A stretch of DNA of 40,616 nucleotides from Actinomycetota bacterium (GTDB lineage: Bacteria; Actinomycetota; Thermoleophilia; Solirubrobacterales; Solirubrobacteraceae), in NCBI GenBank assembly GCA_018268595.1, contig JAFDWH010000015.1:1-40616 (forward strand). Reading direction: 5' to 3'. The notes below the pieces were generated by a model, which saw nothing but the letters and a program-made list of their open reading frames with translations, had not been told where the DNA came from and ran no database searches. The position numbers were made by a program, and so were the translations under genes. Numbering within the stretch: position 1 is the first letter of the stretch; every line of letters starts with the position of its first letter. Shown in pieces: positions 18,378-25,997 of this stretch.

Positions 18378-18420
18378 CTATTGGACTAGCTCTAAGTCCA
18401 TTTTATGCGATCGGTCAAGC
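18378..18420 (-). promoter_or_regulatory. ribBA-acsA promoter with 19-bp palindromic operator
   Basis: The minus strand has TTGACC, then 17 nt, then TTAGAG, or alternatively a TAAAAT box at 18400-18405. The palindrome TGGACTAGCTCTAAGTCCA (18382-18400, 6-bp arms) covers the presumed -10/+1 region. Aligned without gaps to 25858-25900 upstream of the monooxygenase operon, 27 of 43 positions agree, including GCTTG, AAATGG-CT-AG and CCA-TAG. An extra GGACTA half-site lies at 18375-18380. Position over the promoter suggests repression. Confidence 0.6.
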
Positions 18421-18479
18421 GAAGGCGGCGCCGGCGCGCGAAGCCCCCGCCGGCCGTGCCGCGCTCACGCCCCCGCGAG

Positions 18480-18519
18480 TGGACCTAAAGGCCATTTCCG
18501 CGCGCACGGGTGGTAGGGT
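18480..18519 (+). promoter_or_regulatory. gntR-family promoter: TAGGGT -10 (leaderless) and TGG-N9-CCA element
   Basis: TAGGGT (18514-18519) lies 7 nt before the ATG at 18527, the spacing of leaderless actinobacterial promoters. Upstream, TGGACCTAAAGGCCA (18480-18494) is a TGG-N9-CCA imperfect palindrome. The 7-mer CTAAAGG within it (18485-18491) also occurs at 18370-18376 in the ribBA leader. It is a candidate autoregulatory site. Confidence 0.45.
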
Positions 18520-18526
18520 CGGCCGC

Positions 18527-19273
18527 ATGGCCGACGACGGCGGACAGGCGATGGAGGCGGTGCGTCCGCCGGCGAGCTACGAGCTGGTCGTCGAGCAGGT
18601 CCGCCGCGCGATCCAGCTCGGCCGCTTCGGCCCGGGCGAGCGGCTGCCGCCCGAGCGCGAGCTGTCGCAGCAGCTCGGCGTCTCGCGCACGACCGTGCGC
18701 GAGGCGATGCGCGTGCTGCAGGGCGAGGGGCTGATCGAGATCAAGCGCGGCCGCGCCGGCGGCGCCGTCGTGCTCGGCGCGACGCTCTCCCCGCGCGACG
18801 CGCGCCGCCAGCTGCGCGCGCGGCTCGCCGAGCTGGAGGCGGTGATCGACTTCCGCCTCGTCGTCGAGCCGGCCGCCGCGCGGCGCGCCGCCGAGCGGCG
18901 CACGAAGCGCGACATCGCCGACCTGCGCGCGCTCGTGGAGCAGATGAGCGCGCTCGTCGCGCATGCCGGGGACGAGGACGCCGCGCCGCCGTCGCGCTTC
19001 TTCGCGCTCGACACGCGCTTCCACCAGCGGATCGCCGAGGCGGCGCGCAACCCGCTGCTGGCCGCCGCCGTCGAGCAGACCCGCTCCGCCCTCTTCACGC
19101 CCGTCGGCGGCGTGTTCGTCGGGCTGCACCCCGACGCGAACGCGCTGCACGAGGAGATCCTCGCCGCGATCGTGGCGCAGCGCCCCGACGAGGCCGAGCG
19201 CGCGATGGCCGAGCACATCGGCCTCACGCGCCAGGCGCTGCTGCAGCTCGCCGGTCAGACGCGCTCGAAGTAG
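18527..19273 (+). CDS. GntR-family transcriptional regulator, FadR/FCD subfamily
   Basis: A 248-residue regulator: winged helix-turn-helix at about 18-85 (GERLPPERELSQQLGVSRTTVREAMRVLQGEG split by family landmarks), then an all-helical FCD ligand domain at about 105-235. The FCD domain carries the expected acidic/His residues (FALDTRFHQRI, HEEIL, HIGLTR) that often hold a metal and bind an organic acid. The start at 18527 is set by TAGGGT 7 nt upstream; a GTG at 18479 would pass through the operator-like palindrome. It diverges from ribBA-acsA and converges with the ligase gene, overlapping it by 19 nt. It is the best local candidate for the protein that reads the TGG-N13-CCA sites. Confidence 0.9.
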   Translation: MADDGGQAMEAVRPPASYELVVEQVRRAIQLGRFGPGERLPPERELSQQLGVSRTTVREAMRVLQGEGLIEIKRGRAGGAVVLGATLSPRDARRQLRARLAELEAVIDFRLVVEPAAARRAAERRTKRDIADLRALVEQMSALVAHAGDEDAAPPSRFFALDTRFHQRIAEAARNPLLAAAVEQTRSALFTPVGGVFVGLHPDANALHEEILAAIVAQRPDEAERAMAEHIGLTRQALLQLAGQTRSK

Positions 19274-20715
19274 CGCACGAGCTCCCAATCGGTCACCGTC
19301 TCGTGGTCGAAGGCCGCGAGCTCCTGGCGGAAGAAGTTGACGAGGTGCGCGAACGCCTCCTCGCCGAACGCGGCGCGCGCCACCTCGCTGCCGGCGAACA
19401 GGTCGGTCGCCTCGCGCAGCGTCGTCGGCACGCGCAGCTCAGCAGCGCAGCCGGCCGCGTTGCCGCGCTGCTCCGCCGGCAGCGGCAGCGCCTGCTCGAC
19501 GCCCGCCAGCCCGGCCGCCGCGATCGCCGCGATCGCCAGGTACGGGTTCGCGTCCGCGCCGGGGATGCGGTGCTCGAGCCGCAGCGCCGGCCCCTCGCCG
19601 ACGACGCGCAGACCGCAGGTGCGGTTGTCGTGCCCCCAGGCGAGGTTCGTGCCGGCGAACTGGTCGGGCTGGAAGCGCTTGTAGGAGTTGACGTTGGGCG
19701 CGAACAGCACCGCCAGCTCGCGCCCGAACGCCGCCTGGCCGGCGATGAAGCGCCCGAGCAGCTCGCCGGGCGCGCCGCCGGCGTCGGCCTCGAAGCGCGG
19801 CGCCGCGCCGTCGGCGCTCCACAGGCTCGCGTGCACGTGACACGACGAGCCGACCTCGTCGATGGCCGGCTTCGCCATGAAGCTGACCGCGTGGCCGGCG
19901 AGCGCCGCCATCTCCTTGACGCCGTTCTTGTAGAGGACGTGGCGGTCGGCCATCTCGAGCGCATCGGTGTAGCGCAGGTTGACCTCCTGCTGCCCCAGCC
20001 CCCACTCCGCCTTCGAGAACTCGATCTCGATGCCGGCGGCGTCCATCGCGCGGCGCAGGCGGCCCATCAGCCAGTCGTCCTTCGTGGACTGGAGGATGTG
20101 GTAGTCGGCGCGGTAGTAGGACAGCGGCGTCAGCTCCCGGTAGCGGCGCTCCCACGCCGCGCGCGGCTCGTCCGCGAAGACGTAGAACTCCAGCTCGGTC
20201 GCGCACTTGAGCGCCGTCTCGCGCGCCGCCCAGCGCGCCAACTGGCGCTTGAGCAGGTTGCGCGGCGCGACCGCGACCGGCTCGCCGGTCTGCTCGTCGC
20301 AGGGGTCGCACAGCACGACCGCCGTGCGCGGCAGCCACGGCACCGCGCGCAGCGTCGCGAGGTCGGGCACGAGCCGACAGTCGCGGAAGCCGTCGTCCCA
20401 GCCGGTCATCGCGTAGCCCGGCCGCGGCTCCATCTCCATGTCGACGACGAACAGGTAGAGCGAGGCGTGCAGGCCCTCGCCGCCGAGCGCCGTCTTGAGG
20501 AACGTCTGCGGCGTCAGGCGCTTGCCGACGAGCCGGCCCCACAGGTCCGGCGTGACGCACAGGACCGTCTCGAGCGCCCCCTCGGCGACGAGCCGCTCGA
20601 CCTGCTCGAGCGACAAGCGGCCCTCGAGCGGCGGGCCGTCCTGCGGCACCGTCGCCGCCCCGAATGAGCCGGCGACGGCGGCGAGCGCGTCCTGTTCGAT
20701 CTGCGGTGGGTTCAT
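19255..20715 (-). CDS. Glutamine-synthetase-like ligase (PuuA/gamma-glutamylamine synthetase-like), copy 2
   Basis: A 486-residue GS-superfamily enzyme. The catalytic landmarks are present: E174/E176 ([10 protein letters not shown]), GQQEVN at 241-246, HVH at 293-295, NSYKR at 343-347, R365/R370 in DNRTCGLR, and [13 protein letters not shown]. It differs clearly from copy 1, for example [11 protein letters not shown] against RTGSGGHFNMS, so the two probably use different amines. Gamma-glutamylation of an amine released by the upstream operon enzymes is the likely role. The ATG at 20715 overlaps the SDR stop (ATGA). It is the last gene of the seven-gene operon, and its 3' end overlaps the convergent GntR-family gene by 19 nt. 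Confidence 0.88.
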   Translation of the reverse strand: MNPPQIEQDALAAVAGSFGAATVPQDGPPLEGRLSLEQVERLVAEGALETVLCVTPDLWGRLVGKRLTPQTFLKTALGGEGLHASLYLFVVDMEMEPRPGYAMTGWDDGFRDCRLVPDLATLRAVPWLPRTAVVLCDPCDEQTGEPVAVAPRNLLKRQLARWAARETALKCATELEFYVFADEPRAAWERRYRELTPLSYYRADYHILQSTKDDWLMGRLRRAMDAAGIEIEFSKAEWGLGQQEVNLRYTDALEMADRHVLYKNGVKEMAALAGHAVSFMAKPAIDEVGSSCHVHASLWSADGAAPRFEADAGGAPGELLGRFIAGQAAFGRELAVLFAPNVNSYKRFQPDQFAGTNLAWGHDNRTCGLRVVGEGPALRLEHRIPGADANPYLAIAAIAAAGLAGVEQALPLPAEQRGNAAGCAAELRVPTTLREATDLFAGSEVARAAFGEEAFAHLVNFFRQELAAFDHETVTDWELVRYFERV

Positions 20716-21512
20716 GCGTTGTCCTTTCGGCGGACGGTCCCGAGCGTCAGCCCGCCGTCGACGATCAGCGTCTGGCCGGTCACGTAGGCCGCGGCGTCGC
20801 TGAGCAGGAACGCGACCGGTCCGGCGACCTCCTCGGGCGTGCCCATCCGCCAGCCGAGCGGGATGCGCTCCTCGATCGCGGCGCGCCGCGCCGGGTCGGC
20901 GTGCACGTCCGCGTTGATCGGCGTGGCGACGTAGCCGGGCGCGACCGCGTTCACGCGCACGCCGCGCGGCGCGAGGTCGGCCGCGAGCGCGCGCGTGAGC
21001 ATCTGCAACCCGCCCTTCGAGGCGGCGTAGTGCGGCGTCGTCGCCCCCGACGTGCTCAAGACGTGGAACGCCTCGACCGAGGTGACGTGCACGATCGCCG
21101 AGCCCGGCCGCAGCAGCTCCAGCAGGCGCGTCGCGAGCCGGTAGGGGCCGACGAGGTTGACCGCCAGCGTCTGCGCCCACTCCTCCCACGGCACGTCGGG
21201 GAACGACGAGCGCCCGAGCAGCCCGGCCGCGTCGACGATCCCCGCGAGCGGCGCGCCGGCGGCGACGAGCGCGTCCGCGAACGCGTCGACCGAGGCCGGG
21301 TCTCCGAGGTCCAGCGCCGCGGCGCGGGCCCCCTCCCCCAGCTCGGCCGCGACCGCCCCGGCGCGCTCGAGCGAGACGTCCGCCACGACGATCTCCCTCG
21401 CGCCGAGCGCACCGAGGCGGCGGGCGACGGCGGCGCCGAGCGCGCCGCCGCCCCCGACCACGAGCTGCGTGCCGGCCGGCAGGCCCGCGGGCGCGGCGGC
21501 GTCCATGGCCAT
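20712..21512 (-). CDS. Short-chain dehydrogenase/reductase
   Basis: A 266-residue SDR. The cofactor loop is unusual (VVGGGGALG in place of TGxxxGxG). The catalytic Ser (HVTSVEAF) and YxxxK (YAASKGG) are present, followed by [12 protein letters not shown] and a C-terminal [12 protein letters not shown] typical of FabG-like enzymes. It probably oxidises or reduces an alcohol/ketone intermediate with NAD(P)(H). The ATG at 21512 lies 2 nt after the stop of the 71-residue gene; an internal ATG at 21506 is possible. Its stop overlaps the start of the downstream ligase gene. Confidence 0.88.
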   Translation of the reverse strand: MAMDAAAPAGLPAGTQLVVGGGGALGAAVARRLGALGAREIVVADVSLERAGAVAAELGEGARAAALDLGDPASVDAFADALVAAGAPLAGIVDAAGLLGRSSFPDVPWEEWAQTLAVNLVGPYRLATRLLELLRPGSAIVHVTSVEAFHVLSTSGATTPHYAASKGGLQMLTRALAADLAPRGVRVNAVAPGYVATPINADVHADPARRAAIEERIPLGWRMGTPEEVAGPVAFLLSDAAAYVTGQTLIVDGGLTLGTVRRKDNA

Positions 21513-21514
21513 GT

Positions 21515-21730
21515 TCACCGCCGCGCCTCGCAGTCGTCCGTCGCGCGCGCGAGCTGCTCGCGCGCGACGCGTTGCAGATCCCGCAGGTAGTCGAGGTGCA
21601 GCGCCCACTCGAGGTCCAGCGCGCTCCCCGCCGCGAGGCGCGCGGTGTCCTCGTGCGCGTCGAGCAACTCATAGGCGAGCCGCGTCAGGCACTCGACGCG
21701 GGAGTCCGGATGGGGACGCGCGTGCGCCAT
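21515..21730 (-). CDS. Small protein of unknown function (71 residues) in the catabolic operon
   Basis: The reading frame sits between the DUF1116 and SDR genes with 7-nt and 2-nt spacers, and its start has GAGGA 5 nt upstream, so it is very likely translated. The sequence is charged and helical in style ([34 protein letters not shown]), without signal peptide or membrane segment, and with two cysteines. I do not recognise a family. A role as small partner subunit of a neighbouring enzyme is possible by position only. Confidence 0.65.
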   Translation of the reverse strand: MAHARPHPDSRVECLTRLAYELLDAHEDTARLAAGSALDLEWALHLDYLRDLQRVAREQLARATDDCEARR

Positions 21731-21737
21731 CACGTCC

Positions 21738-22994
21738 TCAGCCGGCCGCGAGCCGGTCGCTTGCCTGCACGAAGCACTCGATCGGCGCGCGGATCACGCC
21801 AGCGCCGATCTGGCCGCCGTCGCGTCCGGCGATGCCGATGTCCATCAGCGGCAGGATCCCCGTCTCGAGGACCCGCGCGACGTCGATGCCGGTCGGCGTG
21901 CCGCGGTACTGCAGGAACGGGATCAGGAAGTGCGGGTGCTCGCCGACGGTGATCTCGTACATCTCGAGGTTACGCTCGACCATCACCTCGGGGGAGCCGC
22001 CTTGATAGCGCTGGAGGCAGAACGCCGCCGCCTGCGCGAAGCCGCCGAGGCCGACCGTCTCGGTGATCGGGCTCTCGCCGCCCATCCACGCGATCTCGTC
22101 CTCCGTGTGGCCCTCGAACAGCCGCGCCTGGACGGTCGCGTGCGGGCCGCGCAGCCACGCGTCGCCGAGCCCGCTGACGCGGATCGAGAAGCCGCGGCAG
22201 CTGAACGCCATCGCGGTCACGACGCTCGCGCCCTCGACGCCGCGCGCGGCGTCGGCGGACGCCTTCGCAGCCGCCATCGAGAGGCGCAGGAAGAAGTAGT
22301 CGTTGCCGTCGAGCGCCTGCAGGACCTCCAGCACGCGCTCGTCGCCGCCGGCCGCCATCGCCGTCAGCGCCGGCGTGAGCGCGTGCGTGAACAGCAGCGT
22401 GCCGGCGGTGTTGCGGCTGTGCAGCTCGTCGCCCATCTGCAGCGCGCGGCGCATGATCGGCCGCAGCGGCACGCCGCCGGTGCGGCGGATCGCCTCGTCG
22501 AGCACCGGCGCGACGACGTCGTTGACGTAGCGCAGGCGGTCGCGCACCTCGTCGTCGTAGACGCCGTAGTTGAGCCGCTTCGGCTCGTTTCCCTCGTAGA
22601 AGTTGCAGTAGCCGACGTTGCCGCCGGCGGCGTTCTCGACCACGAAGACCGGCATCGACCACGTGTAGATGCCGGCGAGCGAGCCGACGCAGTCGTGGTC
22701 GTGGCAGGCGCCGACGCGGATCTCGCCGGCGTCGAGCTTGCGGATCGCCTCCTCGCGGTCGGCCGCGAGCCCCTCGAACAGCGCGCCGCCGATGATCGCC
22801 TCGCGCTGGCCGCCGACGTACTCGCTCCAGGGCAGCGGCGCGCCCGAGGTCAGCACGAGGTCGCGCGTCATCCCGGGCAGCACCTCGCCGGCCGGGCGCA
22901 CCTCGCGCAGGACCGGCTCGGCGCTCACGATCCGCCGGAACGCCTCCTGGTTGGCCCGCGTGCGCGGGCTGCCGTCGAGCACCGCGCCGGTCAT
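21738..22994 (-). CDS. DUF1116 (AllG/YlbE/YahG-like) family protein, copy 2
   Basis: A 418-residue paralogue of the protein at 2540-3790, sharing long identical blocks: GACHDH-CVGSLAGIYT-SMPVFVVEN, RLNYGVYD-EVR, MGDELHSRN-A-TLLFT, ETVGLGGFAQAAAF, and GGQIGAGV-RAP at the C-terminus. I estimate well over half of residues agree. As with copy 1, no AllF/FdrA or AllH partner is near, while a glutamine-synthetase-like gene is in the same operon. The ATG at 22994 overlaps the upstream SDR stop (ATGA). The function is unknown; carbamoyl/amide transfer or cleavage is suggested only by E. coli AllG. Confidence 0.85.
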   Translation of the reverse strand: MTGAVLDGSPRTRANQEAFRRIVSAEPVLREVRPAGEVLPGMTRDLVLTSGAPLPWSEYVGGQREAIIGGALFEGLAADREEAIRKLDAGEIRVGACHDHDCVGSLAGIYTWSMPVFVVENAAGGNVGYCNFYEGNEPKRLNYGVYDDEVRDRLRYVNDVVAPVLDEAIRRTGGVPLRPIMRRALQMGDELHSRNTAGTLLFTHALTPALTAMAAGGDERVLEVLQALDGNDYFFLRLSMAAAKASADAARGVEGASVVTAMAFSCRGFSIRVSGLGDAWLRGPHATVQARLFEGHTEDEIAWMGGESPITETVGLGGFAQAAAFCLQRYQGGSPEVMVERNLEMYEITVGEHPHFLIPFLQYRGTPTGIDVARVLETGILPLMDIGIAGRDGGQIGAGVIRAPIECFVQASDRLAAG

Positions 22995-23719
22995 CCGGCC
23001 ACCACCCCGCCGTCGGCGAGGATCGTCTCGCCGGTGATGTAGGAGGCGCGCTCGGAGATCAGGAACTCGACCACCTCGGCCATCTCGTCGACGCCGCCGA
23101 GGCGCCCGAGCGGCACCTGCTTGACGACCTCCTCGTCGCCGCCGGAGACCGCTCTCATCGCCGGGCTCATCGGCACCGCGATGAAGCCGGGCGCGAGCGC
23201 GTTGACGCGGATGCCGCGCGGCGCCAGCTCGGTCGCCTGGTAGCGCGTGAACGCGCACAGCCCGGCCTTGCTCGCGCCGTACAGCGAGGCGCCCTCGAGC
23301 CGGCCGATGAAGCCGGTGACGCTGGCGACGTTGACGATCGCGCCGCCGTCGCTCATGTGCGGCACGGCCAGCGAGCTGACGCGCGCGGCGCCGGCGACGT
23401 TGACCTCCCAGATGAGCGAGGCGTCGGCGTCCTCGAAGCCGGACATCGGCGTGAAGCGCACGATCCCGGCGCAGTTGACGACGGCGGCGATCGTGCCGGC
23501 GCGCGTGCCGGCCTCGACGAAGCCGGCGACGCTCACGCGGTCGGTCACGTCGACCTCGACTGCCTCGACCGAGGGGCCGCTCGGATCGCTCTGCGCGATC
23601 GCGCCGGCGAGGTCGCCGGCGATCACGTGCCAGCCCTCGCGCACGAGGCATGCGTTGATCGCCTGCCCGATGCCGCCGGCGCCGCCGGTCACGAGCGCCA
23701 CTCTGTTGTTGCTGCTCAC
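22991..23719 (-). CDS. Short-chain dehydrogenase/reductase
   Basis: A 242-residue classical SDR: TGGAGGIG at 11-18, NCAG, catalytic Ser in NVASVTGF, YGASKAG, then NALAPGFIAVPM and a YITGETILADGG end. A role as alcohol dehydrogenase or ketoreductase is likely. The start is GTG at 23719, overlapping the hydrolase stop as GTGA; the downstream DUF1116 start overlaps its own stop. Both overlaps indicate coupled expression. Confidence 0.9.
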   Translation of the reverse strand: MSSNNRVALVTGGAGGIGQAINACLVREGWHVIAGDLAGAIAQSDPSGPSVEAVEVDVTDRVSVAGFVEAGTRAGTIAAVVNCAGIVRFTPMSGFEDADASLIWEVNVAGAARVSSLAVPHMSDGGAIVNVASVTGFIGRLEGASLYGASKAGLCAFTRYQATELAPRGIRVNALAPGFIAVPMSPAMRAVSGGDEEVVKQVPLGRLGGVDEMAEVVEFLISERASYITGETILADGGVVAG

Positions 23720-24723
23720 TGCTCCGTCCTCCTGATCGCGTCGAAGCTCCTGCGGAGCGCGGCGCCGGCCAGCTCGACCGCGTCGCGCCCCTCCTCGAAG
23801 ACGGAGGGGAGCTGGAAGAACCCGTGGACCATCCCGGCGTAGGCGCGCTGCTCGACCGCGACGCCGGCGCGCGCGAGCGCCTCCGCGTACAGCTCGCCCT
23901 GGCGGTGCAGGGGATCGCACTGCGCCGTGATGACGAGCGCCGGGCACAGCCCCGCGAGGTCGTCGGCCTCCAGCGGCGAGACGAGCGGGTCGTCCCGCTG
24001 GCCGGGGTCCGCGAGGTAGTTGTCCTGATGCCACTGCAGCTCGTCGCGGTAGAGGAAGTAGCCCTGGTAGTCGCCGTCGAAGCCGACGTCGAGGTCGGTC
24101 GTCGTGACCGGGTAGGCGAGCACCTGCAGCGCCAGCGCCGGCCCGCCGCGGTCGCGCGCGAGCCGCGCGACGGCGGTCGCGAGGTTGCCGCCGGCGCTGT
24201 CGCCCGCGACCGCCACGCGCCGCGGGTCGACGCCCAGCTCGGCGGCGTGCTCGACCGTCCACAGCAGCGCCGCGTAGGCGTCCTCGACCGCGGTCGGGAA
24301 GCGCGCCTCCGGGCCGCGCCGGTACCCGACGCTGACGACGACCGCCGCGGCCGCGTTCGCGAGCGCGCGCGTGACGGCCTCGTGCGACTCGACGCTGCCG
24401 AGCAGCCAGCCGCCGCCGTGCAGGTAGACGACGGCCGGCAGCGTGCCGGCCGCGGGCCGGTAGCTGCGGGCGGGCACCGCGCCCCCCTCGACGGGGATGC
24501 GGTGGTCGCGCACCTCGGCGACGTCCTCGCCCGGCCCGACGGCGGCGAAGTCGGCGTCGAAGTTGCGGCGCGCCTGCTCGACCGGCAGCAGGTGCGCGTT
24601 CGGGCGCTCGGAGGCGAGCGCGCCGCGCAGCAGCTCGGCGGCGGCCGGCGCCAGCTCGTGGCCCTTGGCGGCCAGCACGCGCTCGGCGGCCGCGTCGCGG
24701 TCGCTCGTCTCGGGCGCGCTCAT
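23716..24723 (-). CDS. Alpha/beta-hydrolase fold-3 esterase/lactonase (hormone-sensitive-lipase-like)
   Basis: A 335-residue hydrolase with the oxyanion motif HGGGW at 102-106, nucleophile S176 in GDSAG, D270 and H300 (VHGFF), a complete catalytic triad. Family members cleave esters of short or medium acids, and some hydrolyse lactones or amides. No signal peptide is seen, so it is cytoplasmic. Following a flavin monooxygenase gene by a 4-nt overlap, it may open an ester or lactone formed by Baeyer-Villiger-like oxygenation; that is inference. The ATG is at 24723. Confidence 0.9.
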   Translation of the reverse strand: MSAPETSDRDAAAERVLAAKGHELAPAAAELLRGALASERPNAHLLPVEQARRNFDADFAAVGPGEDVAEVRDHRIPVEGGAVPARSYRPAAGTLPAVVYLHGGGWLLGSVESHEAVTRALANAAAAVVVSVGYRRGPEARFPTAVEDAYAALLWTVEHAAELGVDPRRVAVAGDSAGGNLATAVARLARDRGGPALALQVLAYPVTTTDLDVGFDGDYQGYFLYRDELQWHQDNYLADPGQRDDPLVSPLEADDLAGLCPALVITAQCDPLHRQGELYAEALARAGVAVEQRAYAGMVHGFFQLPSVFEEGRDAVELAGAALRRSFDAIRRTEQ

Positions 24724-25808
24724 GCCGTCACCTCGCTGGCGGCGAAGCGGGGCGCGACCTCTTCCGCGAAGCGGCGCGACCACAGCCGCCGCACGGCGTG
24801 CGGGACGCCCGGCGTGGCGGTGTGGATCAGGAAGTGGTTGAAGCCGGCGTCGACGTACTGCTGCACGCGCTGCGCGACCGTGTCGGGCGAGCCGACCAGC
24901 TGGTAGGTCGCCCACGCGGGGATCGCGGCCGGGTCCGTCTTCGCGCGCATGCCCTCGAACTGGCCCTTCCAGGGCGCGTAGTCGGGCAGCTGCTCCCAGT
25001 TCGTCTCGTCCGGCGTGTAGTGGTCGACCTGCGCCTGCATGTAGCGCGGGATGAACTCCTGCGCCTGCGCGATCGCCTCCGCGTCGGTGTCGGCGACGAT
25101 GCAGTTGATCATGATCGGCTTGAGCACGTCGGTCGTGAGGCCGCGCTCGCGCGCCGCCTCGTCCCACGTGCGCAGCACCTGCGCGTTGGCCTCGAAGTCG
25201 CCGATCGTGGTGCAGATCGGCGGCAGGCCCGCCTCCGCGATCACGCGCGCGCTGCTGGGGCTGCCGATCGCGCCGTAGAAGTGGATGCGGTCGGTCGTGA
25301 CGCCGGCGACGCGCGGGCGCAGCTCGATCTCCTTCTCGACCCGCACCTGGTTGCCGCGGTAGCTGAAGCGCCCGCCGGCGAGCGCGCGCCGCAGCACCTC
25401 CCAGATCTCCGTGAAGCGCTCGCGGCTGGCGCCCATGTCGAGGCCGAACGCGTCGAACTCGTACTTGGCGGTGCCGCGGCCGAGGCCGAGGTGCAGTGGC
25501 TGCTCGGTCAGCAGGCTCAGCATCGCGATCTCGCCGGCGAGCCGCAGCGGCTCGTGCCACGGCGTGACGAGGACGCACGTGCCGAGCGCCAGCTCCGGGA
25601 AGCGCGCGGCCAGGTGGCTCGCGAGCAGCAGCGGGCTGGGCGTCGGGAAGTAGTCGCTGAAGTGGTGCTCGATCAGCCAGACGGTGCGGTAGCCGAGCGA
25701 CGCCTGGCAGTCGACGTCCTCGAGCAGCGTCCGGTACAGGTCCCGGTCGGAGGTGCCGGGGGCGTCCGCGGCAGACGCCACGACGCCGAACGTCACGTTC
25801 CCATTCAC
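24720..25808 (-). CDS. LLM-class flavin-dependent monooxygenase, copy 1
   Basis: A 362-residue luciferase-like (TIM-barrel) oxidoreductase: VWLIEHHFSDY, LGTCVLVTPWHEPLRLAGEIA, LGLGRGTAKYEF and a C-terminal GSPDTVAQRVQQYVDAGFNHFL segment. Such enzymes use reduced FMN supplied by a separate reductase to insert oxygen or cleave C-N, C-S or ring bonds; RutA is a distant relative. It starts with GTG at 25808, with GGAGGGC about 9 nt upstream. It is first in the seven-gene operon and its promoter carries the operator shared with ribBA. The FMN reductase at 39473 could be its partner. Confidence 0.9.
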   Translation of the reverse strand: MNGNVTFGVVASAADAPGTSDRDLYRTLLEDVDCQASLGYRTVWLIEHHFSDYFPTPSPLLLASHLAARFPELALGTCVLVTPWHEPLRLAGEIAMLSLLTEQPLHLGLGRGTAKYEFDAFGLDMGASRERFTEIWEVLRRALAGGRFSYRGNQVRVEKEIELRPRVAGVTTDRIHFYGAIGSPSSARVIAEAGLPPICTTIGDFEANAQVLRTWDEAARERGLTTDVLKPIMINCIVADTDAEAIAQAQEFIPRYMQAQVDHYTPDETNWEQLPDYAPWKGQFEGMRAKTDPAAIPAWATYQLVGSPDTVAQRVQQYVDAGFNHFLIHTATPGVPHAVRRLWSRRFAEEVAPRFAASEVTA

Positions 25809-25857
25809 AGCCTGCGCCCTCCTCGGGTCTCGACCTGCGGCCAACACGACCTTACGT

Positions 25858-25900
25858 CTAATGGTCCACAGCTTAGCCCATTTATCGAGACGAGGCAAGC
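25858..25900 (-). promoter_or_regulatory. Promoter/operator of the monooxygenase-ligase operon
   Basis: On the minus strand TTGCCT (25893-25898), 17 nt, then TAAGCT (25870-25875). The element TGGTCCACAGCTTAGCCCA (25862-25880, plus-strand reading) overlaps the -10 and has the TGG-N13-CCA layout of the ribBA operator. The ungapped 43-nt alignment with 18378-18420 keeps the -35-like GCTTG-C, AAATGG-CT-AG and CCA-TAG. The leader to the GTG is about 55 nt. Confidence 0.6.
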
Positions 25901-25977
25901 GCGGCGCCCGGCACGCTGCTGCGGTCACGGCACGAGGCGCTGCCGCTCCCGCGCACCACGCGGGCAATTCGGGCGAT

Positions 25978-25996
25978 TGGTCTATTCTTGATTCCA
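25978..25996 (+). promoter_or_regulatory. Operator-like TGG-N13-CCA and TATTCT -10 before the amidotransferase
   Basis: TGGTCTATTCTTGATTCCA lies directly before the ATG at 25998 and contains a possible -10, TATTCT (25983-25988), 9 nt from the start. No Shine-Dalgarno sequence is visible, so a leaderless or near-leaderless transcript is likely. The left arm TGGTCT and right CCAAAT match the site at 39405-39423. Confidence 0.45.
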
Positions 25997-25997
25997 A

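Noticed and set aside
18362-18420. FMN riboswitch in the ribBA leader
   Set aside because: The leader is too short and contains none of the conserved RFN blocks; it holds a palindromic operator instead.
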